This document shows positions 16,526-24,963 of a DNA stretch of 38,414 bases, piece by piece (positions within the stretch are counted from its first letter, which is position 1; each line of letters starts with the position of its first letter). This stretch comes from CAZICM01 sp964537685. Lineage in GTDB: Bacteria; Myxococcota_A; Polyangia; Polyangiales; Polyangiaceae. The position numbers and the translations under genes are program-made. Under the pieces are notes generated by a model, which made no database searches, was not told the DNA's origin, and saw only the letters and a list, made by a program, of their open reading frames with translations. The DNA is taken from contig CAZICM010000079.1 of NCBI GenBank assembly GCA_964537685.1, forward strand, positions 1-38,414, given 5' to 3'.

Positions 16526-18232
16526 TTAGTCCTCTCCATCCCTCTTTCTACTCAATGCTCTTGCAATCGTATTTCTCCCCACTTCCAGCCGCCTGGCCGC
16601 TTCGGTTTTATTGCCATCGCAGGCCGCGACCGTCGCCTCCACATATCTCCGTATGGCTTCGTCCAATGGCAATCCGACGGGAAGCGCACATAATCCGCCG
16701 CTTTGTACCGGCATCACTGGCACTTGCATCGTCACTTCACTCAAGGGTGCATCGTCATGCGCCAACCGATGCTTGAGCGGCGCCGGTTCCACAACGACCG
16801 CAGGCGGCCCTAAAACCGGGTTTATTGGAGGCGCGGCGGGTTTCGGTCCAGCCGTCAGCACCGTGCTTGCCGGCGAGCTTCCTGAATGTTCTATCTCCCG
16901 TCTTTTAGCAGGCAAATGCCCCACTGTAATACGTCCATCGGCCGCCAATGCAATCGCGCTTTCGACCCAGTGCTCTAGTTCTCTAACATTGCCTGGAAAT
17001 CCATGCGACCGGATCGCCCGAAGCGCTTCTGGATCAAAACGAGGCTCGGGCCGTTCGTAACGCTGCGCATACATATTCGCAAAATGACGCGCCAATCTTT
17101 CAATTTCCTCCGGTCCCCGATCCCGGAGCGGTGGCAATTCAATTTCCACCACATTCACCCGATAATATAAATCTTCCCGAAAACGTCCTGCTTCGACCGC
17201 CTGCTCGAGATTGCGGTGCGTGGCGCACACCACCCGCACATCGGCGCGCAAGGTCTGACGGCCTCCAACGCGCTCAAAGGTGCGATCCTGTAAAAATCGG
17301 AGCAGTTTGCCCTGAATGTCCAAGGGTAAATCGCCAAGCTCATCCAAAAATAAAGTTCCGCCCTCGGACAACTCCACTTTGCCAGGCACCCGCCGATCGG
17401 CGCCCGTAAACGCCCCTCGCTCGTGTCCAAACAATTCGCTCTCCACCAATTGCGCGGGCAGCGTTGTGCAGTCCACCGTCACAAAAGGACGCGCCTGCCG
17501 CCTCGAGTTCACATGAATCGCCCGTGCAAATAAACCTTTGCCTGTGCCCGTTTCGCCCCGCAACAGCACCGTCGCGTCGGTCTGGGCCGCAAGCTGAATC
17601 TTTTCGTAGACCGATCCAAGCGGAGCGCTCAGGCCAACAATGCCATTGAACTGCCCTTGAATGACAACGCCTGGACCTGTTCCTCCCGAGCGCAGCGTCG
17701 TGAGCGTAAGCGCCCGCCCAAGCTGCATCGCCAGCGCTTCAAGATACTTTTCTTCTTCCTCGTCAAATGCGCCGCCCTCGCGGTTGAGCAATTGAACGAC
17801 GCCTAAGATGGGCGCGCGCAGGTCTTCGCGTATGGGCGCGACCAGCATCGAGCGCGTTGTGTAGCCCGTCGCGCGATCCGCCGATGGATCGAAGCGCTTG
17901 TCGGTCGAGGCATCGTCGACGCGCACCACTTCTCCCGTGCGCGCCACATATCCCGCGATACCCCGTTCAATCGGCTGTCTTAGCGCGGGCAGCTCGGGCA
18001 GCACGGCCACCCTCGTCACCAAATCGCCGCGCTCGGCATCCACCAGCCAAATCGATGCGCGATCGGCTCTTAAAGCCTTGGCCAGCCGCTCACAAGCCGT
18101 CCGGAGAAGCGCATCAAAATCAACTTCGCGCGCGAGCAGCGACGCTAGATCTACAAGCAGGGACAAGCGTGACATGGAGATTGGTGCCACGCTGAGCATA
18201 GGCGTGAGATACGCCTGCGTCACCTGCATCAT
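16526..18232 (-). CDS. GAF-domain sigma54-dependent transcriptional activator
   Basis: 568 residues from the ATG at 18232, which overlaps the stop of the upstream hydrolase gene (ATGA); a frame reaching 18433 is only overlap. A GAF domain spans about 28-178 and probably senses a small molecule. The AAA+ domain has Walker A GETGTGKG (226-233), GAFTGA (273-278), which contacts sigma54, and Walker B GGTLFLDE (291-298). A proline-rich linker (~455-510) leads to a Fis-type helix-turn-helix at about 518-563, containing GNKTEAARRLEVGRNTIARAL. All ATPase motifs are intact, so it should activate sigma54 promoters. There is no receiver domain, so it is probably ligand-controlled or partner-controlled, perhaps by the hydrolase upstream. 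Confidence 0.93.
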   Translation of the reverse strand: MMQVTQAYLTPMLSVAPISMSRLSLLVDLASLLAREVDFDALLRTACERLAKALRADRASIWLVDAERGDLVTRVAVLPELPALRQPIERGIAGYVARTGEVVRVDDASTDKRFDPSADRATGYTTRSMLVAPIREDLRAPILGVVQLLNREGGAFDEEEEKYLEALAMQLGRALTLTTLRSGGTGPGVVIQGQFNGIVGLSAPLGSVYEKIQLAAQTDATVLLRGETGTGKGLFARAIHVNSRRQARPFVTVDCTTLPAQLVESELFGHERGAFTGADRRVPGKVELSEGGTLFLDELGDLPLDIQGKLLRFLQDRTFERVGGRQTLRADVRVVCATHRNLEQAVEAGRFREDLYYRVNVVEIELPPLRDRGPEEIERLARHFANMYAQRYERPEPRFDPEALRAIRSHGFPGNVRELEHWVESAIALAADGRITVGHLPAKRREIEHSGSSPASTVLTAGPKPAAPPINPVLGPPAVVVEPAPLKHRLAHDDAPLSEVTMQVPVMPVQSGGLCALPVGLPLDEAIRRYVEATVAACDGNKTEAARRLEVGRNTIARALSRKRDGED

Positions 18233-19074
18233 GCAGCTTGGGCGAGTGCATCGAGCGCGATCTCCATGCCCTCTCGCGCCGCAACCGTGGATGAAAAGAG
18301 TTCGCGCGTCTTGCGTTCCAACTCGAGCACCGCGGCATCGCTGCGCTGGGGATCGTGATGGAACATGATGAACTGGCCAACGCCCGATGCCCTCGCCAGC
18401 TCCGCACCTGCAACATAGGTCGAATGGCCCCACCCGACCCTCGAGCGCCCTGTGTCGCCCCGGTATTCTTCAGGCGTGTATTGCGCGTCGTAAATCATCA
18501 CATCGGCGCCTTCGCACAGCGCCCGCAGCATGGGATCGACACAAGCGTAGTGTTCGGTATCCGTCGCGTACACGACGCTCCGCCCGTTGTAATCGATGCG
18601 ATAGGCGTAGGAACCGCCGGGATGGTTGAGCTTGGCAACGCGCACCTGGGCATCGCCGATCCTCAGTTTCTCGCCCGCCCGCACTTCGCGCATCGAAAAC
18701 TGCGCGCCCAGCTCGTCCAGCCTCACCGGAAAGACCGGCGCCGTCATTTGATGCGCGAGCACATCGCCCAGAGACATCACGCCATTGTGGCCGCTCACCA
18801 CCGAAAGCTTGGTGGTTGGAATGTATGCGGGCACAAAGAAGGGAATGCCCTGAATATGATCCCAATGCAGATGGGACAGAAGCAGCGTCGCATCCAGGGG
18901 TTTTCCCTCCATCATCATGGCATCGCCCAGTTTCCGAAGGCCGGTGCCCGCGTCGAGAATGATGCGGGAAGAGCCGCAGCGAACTTCAACGCAGCTCGTG
19001 TTGCCGCCGATGCCCGCGGTATCCGGACCGGGTGATGCGATGCTGCCCCGAACGCCCCAAAACTTGATGTACAT
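18229..19074 (-). CDS. Metallo-beta-lactamase-fold hydrolase (PhnP/COG1235-like)
   Basis: 281 residues from the ATG at 19074, chosen because GGAG lies eight bases upstream and the chain begins MYIKFWGVRGSIASPGPDT, the typical start of this family. The zinc motif HLHWDH is at residues 68-73 (His68, His70, Asp72, His73). Later metal ligands fall in NHPGGS, YATDTEH and the C-terminal FHHDP. Relatives cleave phosphodiester bonds of cyclic nucleotides or phosphoribosyl cyclic phosphate. In this genome it is coupled to a GAF/sigma54 activator, which suggests it adjusts the level of the activator's ligand, although that is inference. The substrate is unknown. Confidence 0.88.
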   Translation of the reverse strand: MYIKFWGVRGSIASPGPDTAGIGGNTSCVEVRCGSSRIILDAGTGLRKLGDAMMMEGKPLDATLLLSHLHWDHIQGIPFFVPAYIPTTKLSVVSGHNGVMSLGDVLAHQMTAPVFPVRLDELGAQFSMREVRAGEKLRIGDAQVRVAKLNHPGGSYAYRIDYNGRSVVYATDTEHYACVDPMLRALCEGADVMIYDAQYTPEEYRGDTGRSRVGWGHSTYVAGAELARASGVGQFIMFHHDPQRSDAAVLELERKTRELFSSTVAAREGMEIALDALAQAA

Positions 19075-19495
19075 GATGATTCTCCGAAGCTTTTGTTGGT
19101 TGTTGGTCCGGGCGCCCGCCGCCCGCGCATGTACGCCATTGCGACTTGTGTGCCAGCTTCGCTCGAGAGCAAAATCGGCGGGATTTCCGCAGAGACCACG
19201 CGCTTCCCCCAGAATGCCCGAGCCCAAATCAGCCAGAGCCATCCAGAATGGATCGGAACACCGCGCCAAATCAGAGCACCCCCCGCCCGATTTCAGACCG
19301 GCCCTCATCCAGACAAACAGACAAACAGCCTCAAAAAACTCTTCCGCAATAACTGAACCGCACCCGCTCAAATCCCCCGCACTCCCGGCGGGCCCCACGC
19401 GGATCTTCAAACGGCCGGAACACTTCAGTCACCCAAACATTGACCCGAATCCAAACCGCGGCCTAGCATCCTGAACTTCTTTCTCGAAAGATCCG
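19075..19495. other. 421-bp divergent intergenic region
   Basis: It separates the minus-strand hydrolase operon from the plus-strand psd operon. The hydrolase frame stays open upstream for 112 codons, but this extension has no ribosome site and family members start at 19074, so I treat it as non-coding. A candidate promoter for psd lies at 19440-19469. No RNA gene or repeat was seen. Confidence 0.5.
19440..19469 (+). promoter_or_regulatory. Candidate promoter for psd operon
   Basis: TTGACC, an 18-base spacer and TAGCAT, ending 26 bases before the psd ATG. The -35 matches the vegetative consensus at five of six positions and the -10 at four of six. The position is plausible but the -10 is weak. 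Confidence 0.35.
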
Positions 19496-20350
19496 ATGAG
19501 CGCAGCCACTTTCGCCGCCGCCCAGCTTTTGCGCGTTCTACCGCGCACGCGCATCACCAGAGCCGTTGGCCGCCTCTGCGAGGCCAAACTCTCGCCTGCG
19601 CTCTCCACAGCCGTCGTTTCTGTGTATGCGAAGGCGTACAACGTCGCGCTGGATGAAGCGATCGCACCTGACGGCGCATACGACAGCTTCGACGCATTCT
19701 TCACGCGAAGGCTCCGCGAAGGCGCGCGAAGCATGCCTGAAGATGAAAATGTGTTTATTAGTCCCGCCGACGGAAAGATTGCTGATATCGGCCCCGTCGA
19801 TGATGCGGGCTCGCTCAAGATCAAAGGCCGCGATTACAGCGTCGCTGATTTAACCGGCGACCCCGACGAAGCAAAACGCTATGCGGGAGGACAATTCACG
19901 GTCGTCTATTTATCGCCCCGCGACTACCACCGCGTTCACGCGCCCATTGGCGGACAGGTCACGCTGATTCGTTCCTTGCCCGGCGAGCTGTTTCCTGTCA
20001 ACGCCATCGGCGAGCGCCACATCCCTTCACTTTTTGCGACGAACCGGCGCGTCGCCGTCGTCATCGATACCCCGTCAAAAGGCCGCGTCACCGTCGTTTT
20101 GGTGGGCGCGATCATCGTTGGACGGATCACGGTAAGCGTCATCGATGCGCGCGATGTTCCGCTGGGAACGCATGTGATCGATCCGGGCAAGCCTGTGCTG
20201 CGCGGCGATGAAATTGGCATTTTTCATTTGGGATCGACGGCGGTTGTGTTTGCCGAAAAAGACGCATCGCCACCGTGGACGCGCGCCGCGGGCCCCATTC
20301 GTTTCGGAGAGCCGCTCTGTATTTCGCACGAGGGGAAGGAAGCCCGATGA
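19496..20350 (+). CDS. psd: Phosphatidylserine decarboxylase proenzyme
   Basis: 284 residues. It converts phosphatidylserine to phosphatidylethanolamine at the membrane. The self-cleavage motif FHLGST is at 243-248, so cleavage between Gly246 and Ser247 would make the beta chain and a pyruvoyl alpha chain. Catalytic residues are visible as Asp92 in SPADGK and His148 in DYHRVHAP, so the enzyme should mature and be active. The length and the N-terminal amphipathic helix fit the bacterial membrane-associated form. Its stop overlaps the start of the next gene (ATGA), the first of two such overlaps that tie three genes together. No pssA is in the window. Confidence 0.96.
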   Translation: MSAATFAAAQLLRVLPRTRITRAVGRLCEAKLSPALSTAVVSVYAKAYNVALDEAIAPDGAYDSFDAFFTRRLREGARSMPEDENVFISPADGKIADIGPVDDAGSLKIKGRDYSVADLTGDPDEAKRYAGGQFTVVYLSPRDYHRVHAPIGGQVTLIRSLPGELFPVNAIGERHIPSLFATNRRVAVVIDTPSKGRVTVVLVGAIIVGRITVSVIDARDVPLGTHVIDPGKPVLRGDEIGIFHLGSTAVVFAEKDASPPWTRAAGPIRFGEPLCISHEGKEAR

Positions 20351-22584
20351 GCGACGATTCGCCGAAGAATACGGGCACGAAGGCCGAAGCGTCCGACACG
20401 CCAAAGCCTTTGTCTCCTCCTGCACCGGGCACGCGCAAACGCACGGCGACCATGCAAGGCACGGGCGCGCCGCCTCCTCCGATGTCGTCGCCTTCGCCCG
20501 CCTCGTCGCCCCAGCCCGCGCAGAGTTCGCCTGCAGCGCCGAGACCGACGCGCCCGTCGACACCGCCTAGGCCCGCAGCGCCTCCGCGTCCTCTGTCAAC
20601 CCAGGCATTCAAAGCCGTTTCGGACACATCCATCGCCACTCCGGCTCGAGCGGAAAGCGTCAAACCCGCGAGCATTCCTCGCCCCGCCGCAGCCGCGGCG
20701 CCTCAAAGCGCCGCCCCGGAAAACAAAGACGTTGGTACAGAAACCAAAGACGCCTCGCGGCCTTCAGAAAGCCAAGCACAAGAAATGAAATCGATGGATC
20801 CAGCGGCCGTCTCCCCTGCCCCTCAGCGACGGCGTTCGAGGCGAACGGTTCGCATTCCTGATGACGCTGTTCCGGCGGCTCCTGGCTTGGAAACAGCCGC
20901 TCCCGAGGTATCTGCCGCGCCCGCTCCCGAAAAGGCGCCCGCTCCCGAAAAGGCGCCCGCTCCCGAACGTATTTCAACACCACCGAGGCCCGCTCCTGCA
21001 GCACCGCCGCGTCCAACACCGGCAGCCGCAGCTCAGCCTCCTCCCGCGCCTCCCGCGCCTGCGGCAGCGGCCGCAACGGAAGACGTGCTTCAGCCGATGC
21101 GAATTATCACCATCGGCAGTCCAGAACCTTCCAAGACCGAACCCATCGCCGCAGCGCCTGGGCTTCCTTCAGCTCCCGGCTCGGCGCCCGAATTGATTGC
21201 CGCGGAAGAGTCCGCCGATGAAATCGACAGCAGTTGGACTCCGCTTCCTCCGCCCGTGTCGAAACTCGAGGTCAAAGCGATAAAACCGGTGTCGGTGCCC
21301 CCGCCCGCCCTTGCCGTAAAAGCGGCGGACACCCAGGCGATCGACGAAGGCGGCTGGACGCCGGTGGTCTCCAAAGCTGAAGTCGTGGAGGCCGAAGAGC
21401 GCGCGCAGACGCTTTCTGAAGAAGCAGAGGCGGCAGCTCCCGAAGCAGAGGCGGCGGCTCCCGAAGAAGAAGCGGCTGCCGGTGCCGAAGAAGGCAGGCC
21501 CAGCGGCGAAGGGCTCGATGTCGATGTCGATGCCGAGGTTGAACTTCCCGAAGCGGAAGCCGCGCCCAAAGAAGCCGAAGAGAGCGCGGGCGAAGCGGTT
21601 GCGGCCAAAGCGGAATCCAAACCTGAAGAAGCCGAGAGCGTCGAAGAACTGCTCGAAGCGCCGGAAGAAATTGCCGAAGCGGTCGCAGAGCAACCTGTAT
21701 CGCTGCCCAAAAAACCGCCTCCGCCTCCGCCTCCGCCCAAGCGTCCGCCCGCGCCTCCGCCTCCGCCTCCTCCACCTGCGGCAGCGCCCGCGGCAGCAGC
21801 GGCTCCACCGCCTTTATCGACCGATCCAAAGCGCAAGCGCCAAAAGCCTTGGTGGGAAGAGCTATTCGGCGACGATTTTATCCGCACGCTGGACAAGCCC
21901 ATTCGCAAGGTGGTCCGCCGCGAAGTGGACTTCATCGAAGAGTCGCTCGGCGTTGAAAAGGGCGCGGTGATTCTGGATCTCGCGTGCGGCCCAGGCTGTC
22001 ACGCGGTCGAACTTGCGAGCCGCGGCTACAGCGTCGTGGGATACGATTTATCGCTGGCGATGCTCGCGCGCGCGGCAGACGAAGCCCAAGAGCGAAATCA
22101 AAAACTCAACTTCCTCCAGGGCGACATGCGCGAAATGGCCTTTGAGGAAATGTTCGACGGCGTCTACTGCTGGTCGACGAGCTTTGGCTTCTTCGATGAA
22201 GAGAAAAATTTCAACGTCCTACAGCGCACAAACAGGGCACTTCGGCAAGGCGGACTGCTTTTACTTGACATTCTCAACCGAGACTATGTAGCGAGCCGCC
22301 AGCCCAGCCTCGTGTGGTTTGAAGGCGATGGCTGCGTATGCATCGACGAAATGCATCTCGACTTTTATACGAGCCGCCTTCGCATCAAACGCACGGCCAT
22401 GTTCGACGATGGCCGCTCGCGCGAAGTGGACTATTCCATCCGCCTGTACGCGCTTCATGAAGTCGGCAAACTCCTTCATGACTCGGGTTTCAAGGTGATC
22501 GAAGTCACGGGCAATCTCGCCCACCGGGGCGTGTTCTTCGGCGCCGACTCACCGCGCATCATCGTTCTCGCCGAACGCACATGA
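20347..22584 (+). CDS. SAM-dependent methyltransferase with long disordered N-terminus
   Basis: 745 residues from the ATG at 20347 overlapping the psd stop. Residues 1-490 are Pro/Ala/Glu-rich with short repeats (PAPEKAPAPEK), acidic blocks and poly-proline runs near 455-480, and are almost certainly disordered. From about 495 a class I methyltransferase follows: motif I VILDLACGPGC at 541-551, an acidic GYDLS at the end of strand 2, then GDMREMAF and LLLLDILNRDYV. Its stop overlaps the start of the flavoprotein gene. The substrate is unknown; being sandwiched between two lipid-enzyme genes suggests a lipid or lipid precursor, but a protein substrate is possible. Such a long disordered head on a soluble methyltransferase is unusual. 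Confidence 0.88.
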   Translation: MSDDSPKNTGTKAEASDTPKPLSPPAPGTRKRTATMQGTGAPPPPMSSPSPASSPQPAQSSPAAPRPTRPSTPPRPAAPPRPLSTQAFKAVSDTSIATPARAESVKPASIPRPAAAAAPQSAAPENKDVGTETKDASRPSESQAQEMKSMDPAAVSPAPQRRRSRRTVRIPDDAVPAAPGLETAAPEVSAAPAPEKAPAPEKAPAPERISTPPRPAPAAPPRPTPAAAAQPPPAPPAPAAAAATEDVLQPMRIITIGSPEPSKTEPIAAAPGLPSAPGSAPELIAAEESADEIDSSWTPLPPPVSKLEVKAIKPVSVPPPALAVKAADTQAIDEGGWTPVVSKAEVVEAEERAQTLSEEAEAAAPEAEAAAPEEEAAAGAEEGRPSGEGLDVDVDAEVELPEAEAAPKEAEESAGEAVAAKAESKPEEAESVEELLEAPEEIAEAVAEQPVSLPKKPPPPPPPPKRPPAPPPPPPPPAAAPAAAAAPPPLSTDPKRKRQKPWWEELFGDDFIRTLDKPIRKVVRREVDFIEESLGVEKGAVILDLACGPGCHAVELASRGYSVVGYDLSLAMLARAADEAQERNQKLNFLQGDMREMAFEEMFDGVYCWSTSFGFFDEEKNFNVLQRTNRALRQGGLLLLDILNRDYVASRQPSLVWFEGDGCVCIDEMHLDFYTSRLRIKRTAMFDDGRSREVDYSIRLYALHEVGKLLHDSGFKVIEVTGNLAHRGVFFGADSPRIIVLAERT

Positions 22585-24599
22585 GCCTGACAGCCGATAT
22601 CGGCAAGGCCCTGCCCGCGCTGATTCACAGCACATCGCCCGCCGACCGCATTTGCTATGCGCGCGATTTATGGCCTCGCCATCATTTGGCCGTCATGGCG
22701 GGCCGCATTGCCGACCACGCACCGGCCGGCGTCGTATGGCCAAATACGCCTGAAGAAGCCGCTCAAACCATTCGTTTTTGCGCCGATGCGGGCATTCCTC
22801 TGGTTCCCTTTGGCGCGGGCTCGGGCGTCTGCGGCGCCATACTTCCCAGCGACAAAACCCTTGTTGTCGATCTCAAACGCATGCGGCGCATCCGCTCCAT
22901 CGATCGCGAACGCGGCTCGGCCTGCATCGAAGCCGGCGCGCTGGGCATCAGGCTCGAAGAAGACTTAAACGCTCAAGGTTTTACCCTGGGACATTTTCCG
23001 TCCTCCATTCTCTGCTCCACCGTAGGCGGCTGGCTCGCCGCCCGAAGCGCAGGCCAGTGCTCGGGCCGCTATGGCAAAATCGAAGACATGGCCATCTCGC
23101 TCGAATGCATCGATGGCAGAGGCGAATTGCACACCCTTCACCGGCGCACCCGAGGCCCCGACCTCACACCGCTCTTGATCGGCAGCGAAGGCATTCTAGG
23201 CGTGCTCACGGCGGCCACCCTGCGCCTTCACCCCAATCCAAAAGCCCGGGCTTTTGGCGCATTTTCCTTTCCCAGCATCGAAGCCGGCTGGACGGCCATG
23301 CGCGATATCTTTCAAGCCGGCCTTCGCCCCGCCGTCGCCCGGCTCTACGATCCCTTCGATTCCTTTATTGCCAAAGGTCATTCCTCTTCTTCCTCTTCTT
23401 CCAAAACAAGCAAAAAATCTCAAGGTCCCCATTCCCCAGGCACCGGTTCTGCCGCATTGCGCCATATCCTTCGGACCCCAGAACGCCTAAATCATCTGGT
23501 CGATCGGCTGGCCAACCGGGTACTCAAAGGATGCACACTGGTTCTGTTATGGGAGAATGACACTCAACAACAAGCGGATGACGAACAAACAGCGGCATCC
23601 GTGATTGCGGCCCGGCTTCAAGCCCGCTCCCTGGGCGAAGGTCCTGCCCGGCGATGGCTTAAACGCCGCTACAGCGTGAGCTATCGCCAATCCCCCATGC
23701 TGATGGCGGGCACCTTTGCGGACACCATGGAAGTCGCGGCCCGCTGGTCGGACTTGGAAAACCTCTACAACAAGGTGCGCAAAGCCATTGGCCGCCGGGC
23801 GTTTATTATGGCCCACCTTTCTCATGTGTATCCCGACGGCTGCAGCATTTATTTTACCTTTGCGGCCAGCGCCAAGACCCCCGCGGACATGGAACAACTG
23901 TACGATGCCATCTGGAAAGATGCGCTCGATGCCGCGCTTGCCTCAGGTGGAACCATTGCGCATCATCATGGAGTAGGCCGGAGCAAAGCCCCTAAAATGG
24001 GCGAAGAACTGGGATTGGGCGTAGATATGGTGCGAGCCCTTCAGCAAGCCTTTGATCCAGCAGGAATCTTAAATCCTGGCAATTTACTGCCTCCGCATTC
24101 TCCTGCCCGCACGCCCTTGCCACCCCCGCCTGCAGGCCCCGAACTCGATGTGGAATCTCAACTGGTTCATGCCCCTGGCCATGCGACCCTGGGCCAAATT
24201 CAGCATATCTTAAGCCCCCATCATCTCACGCTAAAACTAAGCCCAGAAGCGAGTCCCCTGAACACAACCCTGAGCAACTACATTGCACAAGGAGCGCCTG
24301 GAGCACCCGATCCCTGGCACGATCCAGCCGATCATTTTGTGGCGGGATTTACCGCGCGTCTTAAAAACGGGGCCGAATTGCGGGTACGCCCCGCGCCGCG
24401 CCGCTCTGTAGGGCCAGATCTCTTTGCGCTCTTTTTGGGCACTGGACAGCGCATCGGCCAAATCACATCGGCCTATGTGCGTGTTCATGGTCCAAATTCG
24501 CCCCCACGCCTTGCATATACGGGCGAGCGCAATCCTGCGATGACAGCCGGAGAAGAGACTGTATGGGATCGTATTGAAGAACGAATGGGCGAGATATAG
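22581..24599 (+). CDS. Alkylglycerone-phosphate-synthase-like FAD oxidase with extra C-terminal FAD-type domain
   Basis: 672 residues; the ATG overlaps the previous stop. Residues 1-510 follow the AGPS/FAD_binding_4 pattern: PFGAGSGVCGA at 76-86, a second flavin loop with STVGGWLAARSAGQCSGRYG, a GSEGILGVLTAATLRLHP segment, and the AGPS signature HHHGVGR at 461-467. AGPS replaces the acyl group of dihydroxyacetone phosphate with an alkyl chain, the ether-lipid-forming step; homologues take part in myxobacterial ether-lipid synthesis. A poly-Ser/Lys linker interrupts the domain near 268-290. Residues ~520-672 resemble a shortened PCMH-type FAD domain (HAPGHATLGQIQ, RLKNGAELRVRP, a GxGQRIGQITSAYVRVHG end). 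The coupling with psd supports a lipid role. Other FAD-linked oxidases (glycolate or lactate type) are alternatives. Confidence 0.82.
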   Translation: MSLTADIGKALPALIHSTSPADRICYARDLWPRHHLAVMAGRIADHAPAGVVWPNTPEEAAQTIRFCADAGIPLVPFGAGSGVCGAILPSDKTLVVDLKRMRRIRSIDRERGSACIEAGALGIRLEEDLNAQGFTLGHFPSSILCSTVGGWLAARSAGQCSGRYGKIEDMAISLECIDGRGELHTLHRRTRGPDLTPLLIGSEGILGVLTAATLRLHPNPKARAFGAFSFPSIEAGWTAMRDIFQAGLRPAVARLYDPFDSFIAKGHSSSSSSSKTSKKSQGPHSPGTGSAALRHILRTPERLNHLVDRLANRVLKGCTLVLLWENDTQQQADDEQTAASVIAARLQARSLGEGPARRWLKRRYSVSYRQSPMLMAGTFADTMEVAARWSDLENLYNKVRKAIGRRAFIMAHLSHVYPDGCSIYFTFAASAKTPADMEQLYDAIWKDALDAALASGGTIAHHHGVGRSKAPKMGEELGLGVDMVRALQQAFDPAGILNPGNLLPPHSPARTPLPPPPAGPELDVESQLVHAPGHATLGQIQHILSPHHLTLKLSPEASPLNTTLSNYIAQGAPGAPDPWHDPADHFVAGFTARLKNGAELRVRPAPRRSVGPDLFALFLGTGQRIGQITSAYVRVHGPNSPPRLAYTGERNPAMTAGEETVWDRIEERMGEI

Positions 24600-24621
24600 C
24601 CCAGCAAAGCCCGATGACAGG

Positions 24622-24960
24622 CTATCCCGGAGGCCAGGCGAGCGCCCTCCCGCCGATTACATGCACATGCAAATGAAACACACTCTGGCCCGCATTCGGA
24701 CCATTGTTGATCACCGTCCTAAATCCCGATTCCGCTATCCCCAACTGCTCCGCCACCCGCTTGGCCGCCAACAACAATTTCCCCAGCATCGCTTCATCGG
24801 ATGCATTAACTTGCCCCATCCCTTGCACATGCCGCTTGGGCACCACCAGCACATGCACCGGCGCCCCAGGATTGATGTCGTGGAATGCATACACATCCTC
24901 GTCTTCCAACACCATCTTCGAGGGGATCTCTTTATTTGCAATCTTACAAAACAAACACAT
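24622..24960 (-). CDS. HIT-family nucleotide hydrolase
   Basis: 112 residues, a typical HINT-type length. The catalytic triad motif HLHVHV is at 96-101 (His96, His98, His100) and the opening CLFCKIANKEIPS with Cys2 and Cys5 is standard. It hydrolyses nucleoside phosphoramidates or similar AMP conjugates in the cytoplasm. The ATG is three bases after the upstream stop and has GGAGG upstream, so it is the last gene of the prfA operon. The end converges with the flavoprotein gene 22 bases away. Confidence 0.95.
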   Translation of the reverse strand: MCLFCKIANKEIPSKMVLEDEDVYAFHDINPGAPVHVLVVPKRHVQGMGQVNASDEAMLGKLLLAAKRVAEQLGIAESGFRTVINNGPNAGQSVFHLHVHVIGGRALAWPPG

Positions 24961-24963
24961 TCC

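Noticed and set aside
18233..18433. 67-residue N-terminal extension of the sigma54 activator
   Set aside because: It lies entirely within the hydrolase coding region, and an ATGA overlap start is available at 18232.
19075..19410. 112-residue N-terminal extension of the metallo-hydrolase
   Set aside because: No ribosome site or family similarity; the ATG at 19074 has GGAG and gives the standard family start.
21090..21935. Long antisense frame of 281 codons rich in Ser, Ala and Gly
   Set aside because: Mirror of the Pro/Ala/Glu-rich head of the methyltransferase; no ribosome site and no domain.
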